Shown piece after piece: positions 23,782-35,297 of a stretch of DNA of 64,000 nucleotides. The position numbers and the translations under genes were made by a program. The number at the start of each line of letters is the position of its first letter. Within the stretch, counting starts at the first letter, position 1. Source of the stretch: Prosopocoilus inquinatus. Its lineage: Eukaryota > Arthropoda > Insecta > Coleoptera > Lucanidae. The notes beneath the pieces were generated by a model. That model was not told where the DNA came from and did not search any database. It saw only the letters and a program-made list of their open reading frames with translations. The DNA is taken from positions 22,413,806 to 22,477,805 of the forward strand of contig CM069875.1 of assembly GCA_036172665.1 (NCBI GenBank), read 5' to 3'.

Positions 23782-24501
23782 TTATCGTTTTTGATCACCA
23801 AGATCTTCGATAAAATCTTCATCAATCTGGAAAAAATATATGTATGAGACATGTAATTATAAGTAAAAATAATAATAAATAAATTACCTCAGGCCACTTT
23901 TCTGGAATTACATCAAATAAGTCATCTTTCACATCACCCTGAATAACTATTTCATCGTCTCCTGTCACGGAAGAACCACAAGCAAATCGTGTACCAAAAA
24001 ATTTTGCGGCTACTTTTAAGTCAATATCTACAATAGAGGGTATAAAATATATGAATTACATTTATAGTATGGAAGGTCATACTAAAACTGCTAAGGCCCG
24101 TAACTACCGTAACTGACTTCTTTTTACCCCTTGGTGCTCTAGATATGCAAACCTGCTTGGGCCCATCTTCTTTCTTCTTGGTTTTGATCATACCTTTTCC
24201 GCCACGCTTTTGACGTTTTTTCTCTTCTTCACCTGCGGCCTCGCTGTTATCATCGCCTATTTTAATTTTTTCAAATTCGGACGGCATGTTCTTCTCCAAC
24301 CATTGCTTACACTTTTCGTATTCTGGATAATATTCACAATACTATAAACAAAATGATTTATTTAATAAAATAATAGTCGATGTAATATATTTTATAAAAA
24401 CTAACCTCAATTGGCATGGTGCAGTTACCGCAATAGGCTACATACATGGGGTAAATAACCCCATCCTTAGGACCGATTATTAATTTATTATCGTCTGTCA
24501 T
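23782..24501 (-). CDS. DENR: Density-regulated protein DENR (complete, four exons)
   Basis: DENR pairs with MCT-1 and acts on the 40S ribosome in reinitiation after upstream frames and in recycling of tRNA and 40S subunits. Proposed minus-strand exons are 24501-24406, 24341-24083, 24027-23888 and 23826-23782; they total 540 nt, giving 179 residues. N-terminal cysteine-rich segment: [21 protein letters not shown]. The middle is a lysine-rich linker ([17 protein letters not shown]), then the SUI1/eIF1-like domain: [31 protein letters not shown], and the end [14 protein letters not shown]. All parts match family order and length. A poly(A) signal AATAAA (minus) lies at 23767-23762, so the 3' end overlaps the RPC9 gene. 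Confidence 0.95.
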
Positions 24502-24604
24502 ATTTTGTATCCCGACAATGTACTATTTTAGATTTTATATTGTTAATCAAAAAATAACCTATCAAGCTCTTGACGTTTGAAGTACAAGAGCGTTCACCAC
24601 ACTT

Positions 24605-25403
24605 GGTGTGCGTTTCGTTTGCTCGCTCATACGCTTCAAACGTTTACCCTTACAAGCGCTATTTTCTGCTGTTTCCTTTGGCGCTTAGTCGCATCAGGCG
24701 TTATAAGCAAAAGTGTTTCTTTTGGCTGTTGTGTGCACAATAAATTCATAAACTTGTGCGGTGCTGCAGTACTACAATTAATTATCTTCCTAAAGACCAA
24801 CGCCATTTAATATATACATAGTCAAATTTCACAAAAAAAAATGAATAACAGCAATATTTCAAAAGTAAATTTTGCAAACTTTTCGCTTGCAGAAAATTAA
24901 AATTTTAGGCAGACCTGTGCCAGTTTAAGTTTTATATCGTTTGATCAATAATGGATATACAAGACAGGATCATTAGAATTTATGGACACCTAATATATCT
25001 GCTTGTCAGTATTTTGAAACAGAAATATAGTATGTGAGAAATAAAGGCTCAGTTTTTTAAAAATTTGCCACATGAAATCATTTTCTATTATAACCATGAA
25101 AATTAACTTCAATGGTGAAATTAAACCAAACATATATAGCTGCAACGCAACATTTATAACCTACCGCTACTAGACTGCTACCTGTGTGACGATTCCCTCA
25201 TACATTCCATTTGTGGCATAAGCGCTCACGCTCTTGCTGCCCTACCTCGATGGAGGTTGCGTTTCATTTGCGCGCTTATTCGCTTTGAGCGCTTGTAAGC
25301 ATTGCTCAACCTGTTCCTTTTGGTTTTGCAAACGCTCACAAAGCGCTAGGTGACGATATGGAAACGTCATTGTGACGTTATAGCCTGTGCTCACAATCAC
25401 TTA
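24605..25403 (-). mobile_element. GGGTGCGTTT-ended element, copy 2 (one arm inverted)
   Basis: It lies in reverse orientation to copy 1 and starts GGTGTGCGTTTCGTTTGCTC. It follows the other copies up to the CCTACCTCGATGGA block at about 25250. The final 150 bp (25254-25403), which should be the reverse complement of the copy 1 left arm, instead run in the forward orientation (GTTGCGTTTCATTTGCGCGC to GTGCTCACAATCACTTA). Copy 3 follows immediately. Confidence 0.75.
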
Positions 25404-26175
25404 GGGTGCGTTTAGTTTGCGTGCTCATACGCTTACAAGCGCTATTTTCTGCTGTTTCCTTTGGCGCTTAGTCGCATCGGGCGTTATAAAAAAAGTGTTT
25501 CTTTTAGCTGTTGTATGCACAATAAATTCATAACCTTCACAACTTGTGCAATGCTGCAGTACTACAATTAATTATCTTCCTATTCCTAAAGACCAACGCC
25601 TTTTAAAATATACATAGTTAAATTTCACAAAAAAGTGAATAACAGCAATATTTCAAAAGTAAATTTTGCAAACCTGTGCCAGTATAAGTTTTATATCATT
25701 TGATCAATAATGTACATACAAGACAGGATCATTAGAATATATGGACACCTAAGATATCTGCTTGTCAGTATTTTGAAACAAAATTATAGTGTGTGAGAAA
25801 TAAAGTGCACAGTTTTTTAAAAATCTGCCACATAAAATTATTTTCTATTTATAACCATGAAAATTAACTTCATTAGTGAAATTAAACCAAACATAAAAAG
25901 CTGCAACGCAACATTGATAACCTACCGCTACCTGTCTGACGATGATCAGCTGATTCCCTCATACGTTCCATTTGTGGCATAAGCGCCATTAAGCGCTCAT
26001 GCTTTTGCTGCCCTACCTCAATGGAATACGCGATTGTGAGCACAGGCTATGACGTCACAAAGACGTTTCCATATCGTCACCTAGCGCTTTGTGAGCGTTT
26101 GCAAAGCCAAAAGGAACAGGTTAAGCAATGCTTACAAGCGCTGAAAGCGTATAAGCGCGCAAATGTAATGCACCC
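25404..26175 (-). mobile_element. GGGTGCGTTT-ended element, copy 3
   Basis: About 0.77 kb in reverse orientation to copy 1, starting GGGTGCGTTTAGTTTGCGTG and ending CGCGCAAATGTAATGCACCC. Its arm order agrees with copy 1, so it serves as the reference for the rearranged copy 2 directly to its left. Confidence 0.75.
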
Positions 26176-26714
26176 CAAATTACACATTTTAGCATGCGTT
26201 CACTGAACCCAGCATCCACTATCCAGCTCAGCAATCGCTACGAAGCTCTCAAATATGATGTTTAAGGAGGAGGAAAAATACATTGGAGAGATAAACAGCG
26301 AATTACTCTAGACTAGAGGAAGAGGACGGTATTTCAGTCATGAATTCATTTTAAACTTTGGCTTATTCCCACGGGCACAATTGTTTAAATCGTAGACATG
26401 AGAACAAATCAAAGATTAAAATACCGGCCTCAAGAGTAATTTGATTTGATTTGATAAAAGATTTGTTCTCCAGCGACCGCTGAGTTGGGTTTAATTAAAG
26501 GAAGAAAGTACACAATTACAGTTATCTGTAATGTTTTTCTTCACAATTGTACTCTCTCTCAATTGTCTTTATGGTAAGTACTGCCACAGAATAACCAGAA
26601 ATGACACTCGTTGTCGGCACTTTGATCTTTTTCAAATGTTGTCACACTCTCTTTGCCGCCTCATTCGAAATAGACCCGAACAAAATATATAATTCCGTCC
26701 TGTAGTTATTATAC
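26176..26714. other. Intergenic, no gene seen
   Basis: No frame or repeat recognised. Two GATTTGTTCTC-like words occur in opposite orientations (about 26396 and 26460), which is weak. Confidence 0.3.
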
Positions 26715-27628
26715 TAGAGACGGAATTACACCCGGTGCAATCGTTTGCACCGGTGGAATCACGGAATGCACTCGATGCATTGGAAGCTTTGCCCGGTTGC
26801 CTACATTTACATAAGACATTAAAAAATGCTTCAAAATGACACCAAATATAATATATTTTGTACGAACTATCGCTAGATAATTATTTTGTAACGTAAATTT
26901 CAAGAACTTACTCATTTTGTTCAGCTTTTAAGCTACAAAGCTTCCGGTTAAACTTAAAAGTTTACTATTCAGCTATTTACCATACACTAGAGATGGGCCA
27001 GGGAATGAACCCGGTACATTGAAAGCACCCACATGGGTGCATTCACCTAGGTGCATACATAAATGTACCGGGTACATGCAAAAATTTTAATTTCCCGCGC
27101 AAATCGAACGAGAAATAATTTTTTCTTGATGTTATTTAATTGTTTGCAGGTGGTTTACAGGTTTAATGTTTCATAGTGTCTGGTGAATAGCTGAATAGTA
27201 AACTTTTAAGTTTAAACGGAAGCTTTGTAGCTTAAAATCTGAACAAAATGAGTAAGTTTTTGAATTTAACGTTACACAATAATTGTCTAGCGATAGTCTG
27301 TACAAAATATATTATATTGGGTATTATTTTGAAGCATTTTTTATGTCTTATGTAAATATAGGCAACCGGGCAAAGCATCCAATGCACAGGGTGCTTTGTG
27401 GGTGTATTCCGTGATTCCACCGCTGCAAACGACCATACACTAGGAAACATTAAACCTGTAAACCACCTGCACACAATTAAATACCATCAAGAAAATATTA
27501 TTTCTCGTTCGATTTGCGCGGGAAATTTAAATTTTTGAATGTACCTGGTACATTCATGTATACACCCTGGTGAATGCACCCATGTGGGTGCTTTCAATAC
27601 ACCGGGTTCATTCCCTGGCCCATCTCTA
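26715..27628. mobile_element. Interleaved inverted repeats (X-Y-X'-Y') with TAGAGA ends
   Basis: Segment X (26715-26985) is inverted at about 27184-27430, and segment Y (26988-27183) is inverted at about 27431-27628. Y begins TAGAGATGGGCCAGGGAATG and the far end is its inverse, CATTCCCTGGCCCATCTCTA. X begins TAGAGACGGAATTACACC. This is best read as hAT-like foldbacks, one inserted at the end of another. I found no clear 8-bp duplication. Confidence 0.55.
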
Positions 27629-28946
27629 GTTGTTACCCGTAAGCGGGAATACGAAAATAACATGCGCTAAATGCAGAAATTGGAATGTAATCAACGAAAT
27701 GTTTACAGTATAATCAAATGAATAATTACAAAGCATTGTCTGTAACCACAAGATAAAATACGTACACAAAACACGAATATAACCGTTACGAAATGGCAAA
27801 CGAGACCATATGATCGAATTTCGCCATATTTTCGTTGGGATTTCTGTTCTCGCGCGCTGAACTCCATTTTCACGGGAAAGCCGCAGTGTCACTTTTGTGG
27901 GATCAAAGTATTTAATTTATTTTATTTTTTAATGCATTGGTTGGTAAAAGGAATGTAGGGAAAGGTGAGATAAACTGATAAATTGCTGAAGATTGATTCT
28001 GCCAGACTCCTAGAGGACTACTACAGCTCAACAGAATAAACATAAAGACTGATTCTATTCTACAATTAATAGTGAGTCGCTGTAATTACCACGTTACCTT
28101 ACGGTAAATTTCCATTGTTACCGATAAGGTATTATTCATTTGTTACCGTTTGTTACCTAGGTTTTCAACATAATGTAATCGCGACTTGCAAACCTGCAAA
28201 ATGCAAGTAAAGCAATGAATAAGGTATATTTTTAATTATTTAGAAAAAAACGTATAGCTACATATACTTAAAAAGGAAGTAAATACTTCATAACCTAAAA
28301 TGATTTTAGCTTTGACATTAAATTAGTTATACTATATTAAATATTATAAACCTTATTTTTTACAAAAGCCAAAAATATAATGCGTATTCGATATCAAATT
28401 AATCAGAAAAATGAGTAAAAATCACATTTTTAGTTAAAAGTGTAATTGGTAACTCCGGCACGAGATGTCTCCACTTGAGCTGTTACGGCAACATTACCGG
28501 TAAGGTAACATTAAAAATAAATTACCGGTAATTTAACAACACTAACAATTAATCATGTTGAGTGCACTGAACGCGTCTATTGTTTTTTATTTATTTTTGT
28601 ATTTCAACTTGCTTTTTTGATGCCTTTTTGTTTTACTATTAAATTCACATTCTTTTGTTTTTCGTTCTTCTTATTAATCTATCGTACTTTTCCAAATAAA
28701 CTTTAAACTCCATTTTTAAAGTATTCTTTTATTCTTGTCAGTGATTTTCACTGGCTTTCCCCAGAAGAATAATTGATTTTTCATTTGTGTAGTTTTCTTC
28801 CAAGTTGTCATTTTGCAATTAATTATTCGAAACTTTTATTTTATCTTCAAAAATCATTATAAACGACAATAAAATTTAAACATAGCTCTTAAAAAGTTTT
28901 GGTGGATGTGGCCATGCATCTATCAAATTAATTCTTTTATTTGCAC
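27629..28946. other. Intergenic with ACCGGTAA-type repeat sequence
   Basis: Positions about 28087-28560 contain clustered TTACCG / CGGTAA words in both orientations (for example ACGTTACCTTACGGTAA and ACCGGTAAGGTAAC), suggesting another foldback transposon with unresolved ends. The rest is AT-rich with no gene. Confidence 0.35.
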
Positions 28947-29093
28947 CAGCGATGGTTCGTGCATAACATATTTGGGTAGACGGCAGACATACTCCCGGAG
29001 CGCTTGCTTTGTCTAACACACATGAACAGGGAAGAAGAAATACGTAGCGCACATTGGCAGCCTACCCAAATTCGTATGCACGAGCCATCGCTG
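28947..29093. mobile_element. CAG-ended foldback MITE (147 bp)
   Basis: The ends CAGCGATGGTTCGTGCATA and TATGCACGAGCCATCGCTG are inverse, with inner GGGTAGACGGC / GCAGCCTACCC. The flanking octamers ATTTGCAC and ATTTTCAG agree at 6 of 8 positions, so a degraded hAT duplication is possible. Confidence 0.6.
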
Positions 29094-30576
29094 ATTTTCA
29101 GTTTATTTTTGCCACGGCTTGCTGAATCGATGTCATTTACGGCTAAAAATATGTTCCAGTAAAGCAAGCCATGAATCGTGTCAATTAGCGCCCTCTCATA
29201 CTCATTAATTAGGTGTTACCATGGTTACGACACCGAGTCTTATTTTGACAACTTAAATATCAAGACGAATTGACATTTCTCATAATCAAAAATTTCAAGA
29301 TGACTGTAATTTTGACAATAGTTTTGAATTTAAGGGCGCCACTTGACACACGCTTTTCATTTTTTCCAAAAACTCTCTAATGCGCTTTGGGCCGGCCGTA
29401 TGTAACGTATCATTCAGCTGGCCGTGATTTTTGCTAATGATTTTCAAAAGCTTTCTCCTTGGAAGTTGTCTGTTTTTATTGTCCTTTTAATTTAATTCTT
29501 TTTTATTTGTGATTTGATCGCACGTAATTTTACATTAGACTTTTAATTTTTTTAATGTAAGTATCTCGTCGATCTTATTTTGTTTGTAATTCATCTCTTC
29601 CTTTAAAATTCTATATATCATCCGGACAGAGGTGTTAACATTCATCATTTTACTTCGCAGTTATTTTATTTTTTTAGCTAATTCTCTCTATTTCTGTTTT
29701 AAATATTTAATTTCTTTTCGATATCTTCCAGTCTATTTTTCACGAAACTGCAAGTATTAGAAATTTATTACTTTATGCCAATTTTCTCTATTTTTTTCAT
29801 GATATCAATAATAATAAATTTCGATTGAAACAATCATTCAGCATATTCTATTTTTTTTAACAATTATACAGTTTGCTTTGTTCCAGAACACTAAAGATGG
29901 TGCATTTTCTGATACAAGTGTAACACGTTTCTTAAATTTCACAAAGTTGTTTAGAATTGAACATAACATGAATAGAAAATGTTCAAGCAACAAATTTGAA
30001 ACAAACAATAGGATAAACACTTTTATTGGACATTTGAACTAAAAACTTTACATTAAATTGCTTAAAGAAATGGTTAAAATAACTGAATGATTCAAGATGA
30101 TTAAAAGTAAATCAATAAATAACCTAATCATCGCCAACTCCAGTCAGTTGGTTTTCGAACAGTTTTTTTTTTATTATTTAAACCATAGTCTTATCCACCT
30201 TTTGTCAAAATAAACCTTTAACTTTAATAATTAAAAAAAAATCATTATTTTACTACATGGGCCGCTCAGAACAGAAATGGAACAAGTCCAAAAAGTGAAT
30301 TACGGAGAAAGGACGAGTTAAAGAAAACTTACAATACGTTAGATATGCACATGTAGAGAAATCTTGTTGATATCGCGCGCATCAGGCATAACAGACTTGA
30401 ACAATTTCCGTACTGAAAAGATGCTATTTGCTGCAAATTTTAGTGTTTATCTAAAAAAAATGGACTTCATTCACTTCTGTTCTGAGCAGCCATATGTTGA
30501 TCGGATCAATCTAAGCAAACAGAAACTTAAAAGAAGATTCTCAAACGTGACAAAAAATTTATACGAATAAAAAAAA
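29094..30576. other. Intergenic T-rich sequence downstream of the RS gene
   Basis: No gene recognised; long T-rich runs at 29440-29860. The left part follows the small foldback, and the right part is the 3' flank of the RS-rich gene read leftwards. Confidence 0.3.
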
Positions 30577-31628
30577 TTATGTAGTTGATTCACAAGGTAA
30601 CTGTACAGAAGAAACTGAATTTTCAGTGTTGACATTTACATTGTTACTGTTATTATTATGATTATTATTCTCTCTTGAAAATGTTGAATTTCTTGTACTG
30701 ACCATAATTGGTTCCAAAGTATTAACTGATCTGTTATTGTTATAAATTATAGGAGGGTGTAATCTTTGTCTCATAGCAAAGGGTGGCATTGGCAAAATTG
30801 GTTGTTGCTGCATCCTAAGTTGTCCAGGTGGTGAGATAAATCTAGGTCCAATAGGATGAGGCTGAAATATTTTTAAATAAAAATAAATACACGCAAATTT
30901 TGTGTTTCATACTCACCCAAGGATGCCACTGTGGTCCATAGTTAAACGATCCTAAATAGGGTGGCAGAACAGGATGATATTGTTCTCTCTTAGATGAAGG
31001 AGAATGTGTCCTGTACCTACCATTTCTATGATGTGGAGGAGAATATCTTCTGGAAGATTTGCTATCTCTTTTGTGTTTATTAGCATAAGGAGAACGCCTT
31101 CTAAATGATCTCTTGTATCTGTCAGCTTTACAAGGTGATGAAGAACGACTTCCAGGTCTATCAATATAATAAGGTGATAGTGATCTACTATAACGTCTAG
31201 CTCGTTTTGCGTTTCTTTCATATTCTCTGCTTGATGCACGACATCTTTTCAGTGGTTTATCAAGTTTTTCTGATTTATAAGGAAATTTACAAGAAGATCT
31301 GAAGGAATTTTCTGGAGTTCTATATTCTCTTGAATGACTTCTTCTGTTTTCTGACTTATTACTTGAAATGGAACCTTCTCGTAAATTTCTCTTGCCCTGT
31401 GGCTTTTTGTAAAAAGGTGAAGGTGATCTGCTACAACGTTTGGATGGTCTTTCATATTCTCTATTTGAGTCACAGCATGAAGAGTTTCTTTTCGATGGTC
31501 TACGTCTGTCTGATGTATTAGAAGACCTACTGCTGAAAGATCTCGTGCATAATGTAGATCTGCTACGCCTATGACTTCTTTTGACATTTTCAGAAGAACA
31601 AATTTTTCTCAAGTTCGGAGATCTGTTT
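30577..31628 (-). CDS. Arginine/serine-rich protein, last two exons
   Basis: Two exons are visible: 31628-30917, after a TTTCTCTAG acceptor, and 30861-30577, with a GTGAGT donor and a TTTCAG acceptor between them. The first is dense in RS, SR and SPSP words (RRSRSTLCTRSFSSRSSN; two related blocks around RSPSPFYKK and RSLSPYYID), like splicing-factor RS domains. The second is proline-, glutamine- and asparagine-rich (QQQPILPMPPF; a run of N/H) and ends at a TAA (30579-30577). The junction is in phase. I cannot name the gene; a role in pre-mRNA processing is only suggested by the RS domain. Upstream exons are absent: the intron before 31628 runs into the retrotransposon pile. Confidence 0.75.
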
Positions 31629-31722
31629 CTAGAGAAATAAATAAATTATTTACTAACAAAAATGTAAGTAATATATGGCATTTTTGAGCTATTATTTAAA
31701 TATTTGGCTTGTTTTATAATAC

Positions 31723-32021
31723 TGCCGTGAACGTGCCCCAGAGGCCACCTGTTGGTGGGTATCTGGAATAATGAAGGAGGGGTACCAGGTAAGCGGGATG
31801 TGAGAGACACAGTGACTAGTGGAAGGTGCTGCCTGGTACACCTCCTCTTTTGGGGGACAATAAACTACTTATATAACCGGAGACGGGAGTAATTTTTGGA
31901 TCCCTCATAGAGAACTGCCGGTAAGTACCCTTTTGATTGTCACAGGTACCTCGAGTTAGCGCGACGACCCCCCAAGGAGAGGGCTACGACCCCCCAAATT
32001 TCGAACACTCGGTGGGGTACG
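31723..32021 (+). repeat. E1 5' LTR
   Basis: Starts TGCCGTGAACGTGCCCCAG and ends GGTGGGGTACG. It is about 98% identical to 52863-53161. The 3' copy continues TAACA before the duplication while this one goes straight into TGGAGGCGCC, so about 6 bp may be missing at the junction with the primer-binding site. A TATATAA box lies in the middle (near 31872). Confidence 0.85.
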
Positions 32022-32039
32022 TGGAGGCGCCTAAAAAGC
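32022..32039 (+). promoter_or_regulatory. E1 candidate primer-binding site
   Basis: TGGAGGCGCCTAAAAAGC directly follows the LTR and begins with the TGG expected to pair with a tRNA CCA end. The tRNA was not identified. Confidence 0.5.
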
Positions 32040-32530
32040 TCGATGTACCAAATTATTGATCTGTAATTAGGTACTTTTAAATCCTGTATTATTTTGGATA
32101 TTTTCACTGAACAATCTCAATATCTCGATGGAAAGAAAAATACAGAATAGATAATACAATAATTTAAATAATTACTTTTTGTCAGTTTTGAGCGTATATT
32201 TAAATAAAAAATAAATATTTTAATATTTTCTGTAAACTGGAAAAGTACAGGCGCGTATCGCAGTCAGCAATTTTGTCAGGTCGCTAACCGTAAAAAGAAC
32301 CGAAGTAGGTGCGTAATATTTTGCCGCCGCCGCCGGTCGACCGTAATCTGCGGAATAAGTGTTTTCTGAGTAAAAACTTCCTTTGGTAGCTAGCATTGAT
32401 TAATAAGCAAAATTCTTAACGCGTACTTTGTGGGACAAAACTGAGTTAAAATTAAACGCATTAGATAAAATTTAAGCGTATCAAATAAACATTTTTCAAT
32501 AAAAAAAAAAAAAATTTAATCTTGCGTAAA

Positions 32531-34068
32531 ATGGCTTCCGGAACAAGACGCAAAACAAAAAGTCAAGATGAAACGCCAAAAACGGGAGACAAATTTGATT
32601 TTGACATCGCACTGGATCGAGAGGCATTCTTCCCTGCTACCAGAAGTATTTTAATACCCACCTGTTGAGAAAGAAGCGCCGGTAGATAGTCAGAATTTAA
32701 GGCTGGAAGCCTCCAAAATATCCACCACAAAAAATGTGCGAATGATAACACCACTCTCACCACCACCCCCACCTCCTCCTACGCGGACTACCCAGTTATC
32801 ATTACAGAAAAAAGTTGAAGCAAGTAATTTTACAGAAGAAGCAGATATAGAATATCAAATGCCAAAATCTATTATTAACGAAGTATTTAGCAAAAATTTT
32901 CCTAAAATAAATAAAACGGGAACTATACCAAAAGTACCCAAACTAAAATTGGACAAGTTGGGAAGAAATAATGAAGCGAATGTAGAAAAAAATATTAGAA
33001 GGAATATTCAAACTACAGTCATATACCCCAGCGAGGAAGAATTATCTAACGAGGAAACTCCTATAAGAAGGGGTAATATATGTAATAGTAACACATCGAT
33101 AATATCAGCGCTGTAAAGTAGGAAGCCATTGTTTCCGAAATACGTACAACCTCCTACATTTAATCCAACAATTGATGACCCTATGATTTTTTTTGAAAGA
33201 ATATAATTTGGCGGCCCAAAAAAATGCATGAAATGAAATTAGCTTACCTTGGAAACTCACTAACAGGAAGTGCAGATAGTTGGCTAAGAATATTTATAAA
33301 TAATAACCCAGACGCAGATTGGGAAACTGCAGTTCAAAAATTTAAGGAAAAATTCATAGGTCCAGGACACGACATTAAATTACGAGACAAATTAGCAACA
33401 AGAAAGCAAGGAAAAAATGAACTACTTTCCGATTACTTTTATAAATACCTAGATTTGTGTGAAGAAACTAATTTAAACATCTCGGAAGAAGAAATTTTGT
33501 ACAGAATATCAACAGGGTTACTTCCGAAATATCGTCACATGATAAATATTAGGAATCCTTCAACTCTTCGTGAAATGGAACAATTTTTCGACAAAATTCA
33601 AGAGACTGAAAGGGAAGAAGAACGCGATTCCCCTAAAGGATATTATTATTTGTCAAGAAATCGCACATTAAATGAAGAAGAAAAGAAACGAAACTACCGA
33701 AGAAGTCACGACGAAAGTACTCCTAGAAAAATTAATACAAAATCTTGATAGGCAAGAATTAAATTCGACTACAAGAGGTAATAAATATTATACTCCGAAG
33801 ACACGAATTGGTCAATACAATTTCGAGCCAAAGTCATCCAGTATTTCCAAATCATCAAAACACAAGATTTTATCAAGTGAAGCAAGAACGGAAATACGAT
33901 GAATATAGGCCGCAGTATAATTACGGTAAAAAAATAAATAGAGATAAGAAGGATAATGAATATTACGCAAGTACAAAAGAGCGTAATAAAGAAGAACAAC
34001 TTAGGAATTTTCAACATCAGTGTCAATGGTGTAAACGAAGGGGTCACACAGCTGACATGTGCATATAA
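32531..34068 (+). pseudogene. E1 gag (broken)
   Basis: Starts at ATG 32531 (MASGTRRKTKSQD), loses frame near 32650, continues with a proline run (PPPPPPPTRTTQ) and ends a segment with a TAA near 33114. The capsid-like part (33224-33748: LAYLGNSLTGSADSW, then KDELREQ-free helical text and KYRHMINIRNPSTLREME) matches Ty3 Gag. After further shifts near 33700 it ends with one zinc knuckle, CQWCKRRGHTADMC (C-X2-C-X4-H-X4-C), at about 34020-34065. At least three frameshifts or stops separate the parts, so no full protein can be made. Confidence 0.7.
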
Positions 34069-34289
34069 CTTCGATCGCGAAATCAATTACTGTTGTGCGA
34101 AATTTAGAGCAAATTAATCAGTCAAGTACCAGCAAAAACAAAGAAGATTTAAATGGAAAAGGACAGAGTTACAGGAGGCTCTAAATTCTGTCCCTGCCTT
34201 TTTCAAAAATGGAGTCTCAAATTTACCGCAAAATTAAAATAATGATCTAAATGGGACGAAAAAAATAATTCCAATTCATGTAAATAAGA

Positions 34290-35297
34290 TGAATATCTTA
34301 TCAGTAAATGTTAGTGTAGGAAATGAAAAAATAAATGCAATTTTAGATACGGGCGCAGCGTATATAACATTGTCATAAAACGACTTGCAAAAACCATTAA
34401 AAAATTAGAAAATCCTCCAATACTCAATACGGTAGATGAAAAGCGCACGTAAATCCGATTGGTATGTCTGAAATTGAAATTCAATTAAATAACATGTCAA
34501 CAAAAATAAAGGCCTTAGTGTTAGAACAAGCGGCGGCCCCACTGATTTTAGGCTTTCCCTTTTTGCGTGATAATGGTACTATAATTAATTTCGTTGATCG
34601 TACAATTTCTTTTAATAATTTAAAAGTAAATGACATACATAATAGCGCATCACTCTCGGAGAGTTCAAAACAAGACGAAGCTAAATGTAATAATAATCTG
34701 AAGATACGTGACAAACATAACATAGGTCAGGGTTTACAGCAAGAACTAAATAAGCAAACTTGTACATATGAACATTTCTTGAAGGTTTGGAACGGAATTA
34801 TTAATTTACCGGAAAATATAACCGTTCAACAAGGTAGTCTTTTTGATGTATCAGAGAAATACAGTTTAGCACACGCAGTAGCGGCGGATTTAAAGATGTC
34901 AAAAGGAATAGCAAAATTGTTCAAATTAAAATTTAATAACGTAACTGAGTTAAGAAATCAGCATTGTAGAGTCGGTGACTTAGCATTTATAAATATGAAT
35001 GGTAAATTCATCTATTACCTAATACCAAAAAAATCTTCAAACGGCAAATCAACGTACAAGGATATCTTTTCCGCATTAATAAAACTAAAACAACATACAT
35101 TAAAAAATAATGTTGGATTCGTGGCGATGCCAAAAATTTGTTGCGGGTTAGATAAATGTAATTGGGAATACATACAAAAGATAATTTCATATATATTTCA
35201 AGATACAAATATAGAAATTGTGATTTGCGACTTACACACTAAAAATGTACGAAGAAATGAAAATTCATGGAGAAAAATAATCAAGACAAATGGCTGA
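34290..35297 (+). pseudogene. E1 protease plus TARG1-like macro domain
   Basis: The aspartic protease starts with ILDTGAAYITLS near 34345-34377, is cut by a stop at about 34377, and resumes in an open frame from 34464 with its C-terminal ILGFPFLRDNG. From about 34816 the same frame becomes a macro domain resembling OARD1/TARG1: QQGSLFDV, SLAHAVAADLKMSKGIA, LFKLKF, YYLIPKKSSNGKSTYKDI, AMPKICCGLDKCNW. The Lys pair (35028-35033) and the Asp after CGL (35151-35153) sit where TARG1 has its catalytic Lys and Asp. TARG1 removes ADP-ribose from glutamate/aspartate. The frame closes at 35297, overlapping the next ATG by 8 nt, possibly through a 1-nt indel. The fold call is firm; activity is inference. 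Confidence 0.82.

Noticed and set aside
30952..31587. Two alternative-frame proteins opposite the RS exon frame
   Set aside because: They are shadow frames of the RS-repeat coding sequence; repeats of RS codons leave other frames open. The splice junction supports only the RS frame.
34464..35297. Macro domain as a host OARD1 retrocopy that landed in E1 by chance
   Set aside because: The protease C-terminus reads straight into it in the same frame, and the usual pre-RT linker follows at once. E2 has the same kind of domain fused in frame to integrase. No poly(A) tail or separate duplication was seen.
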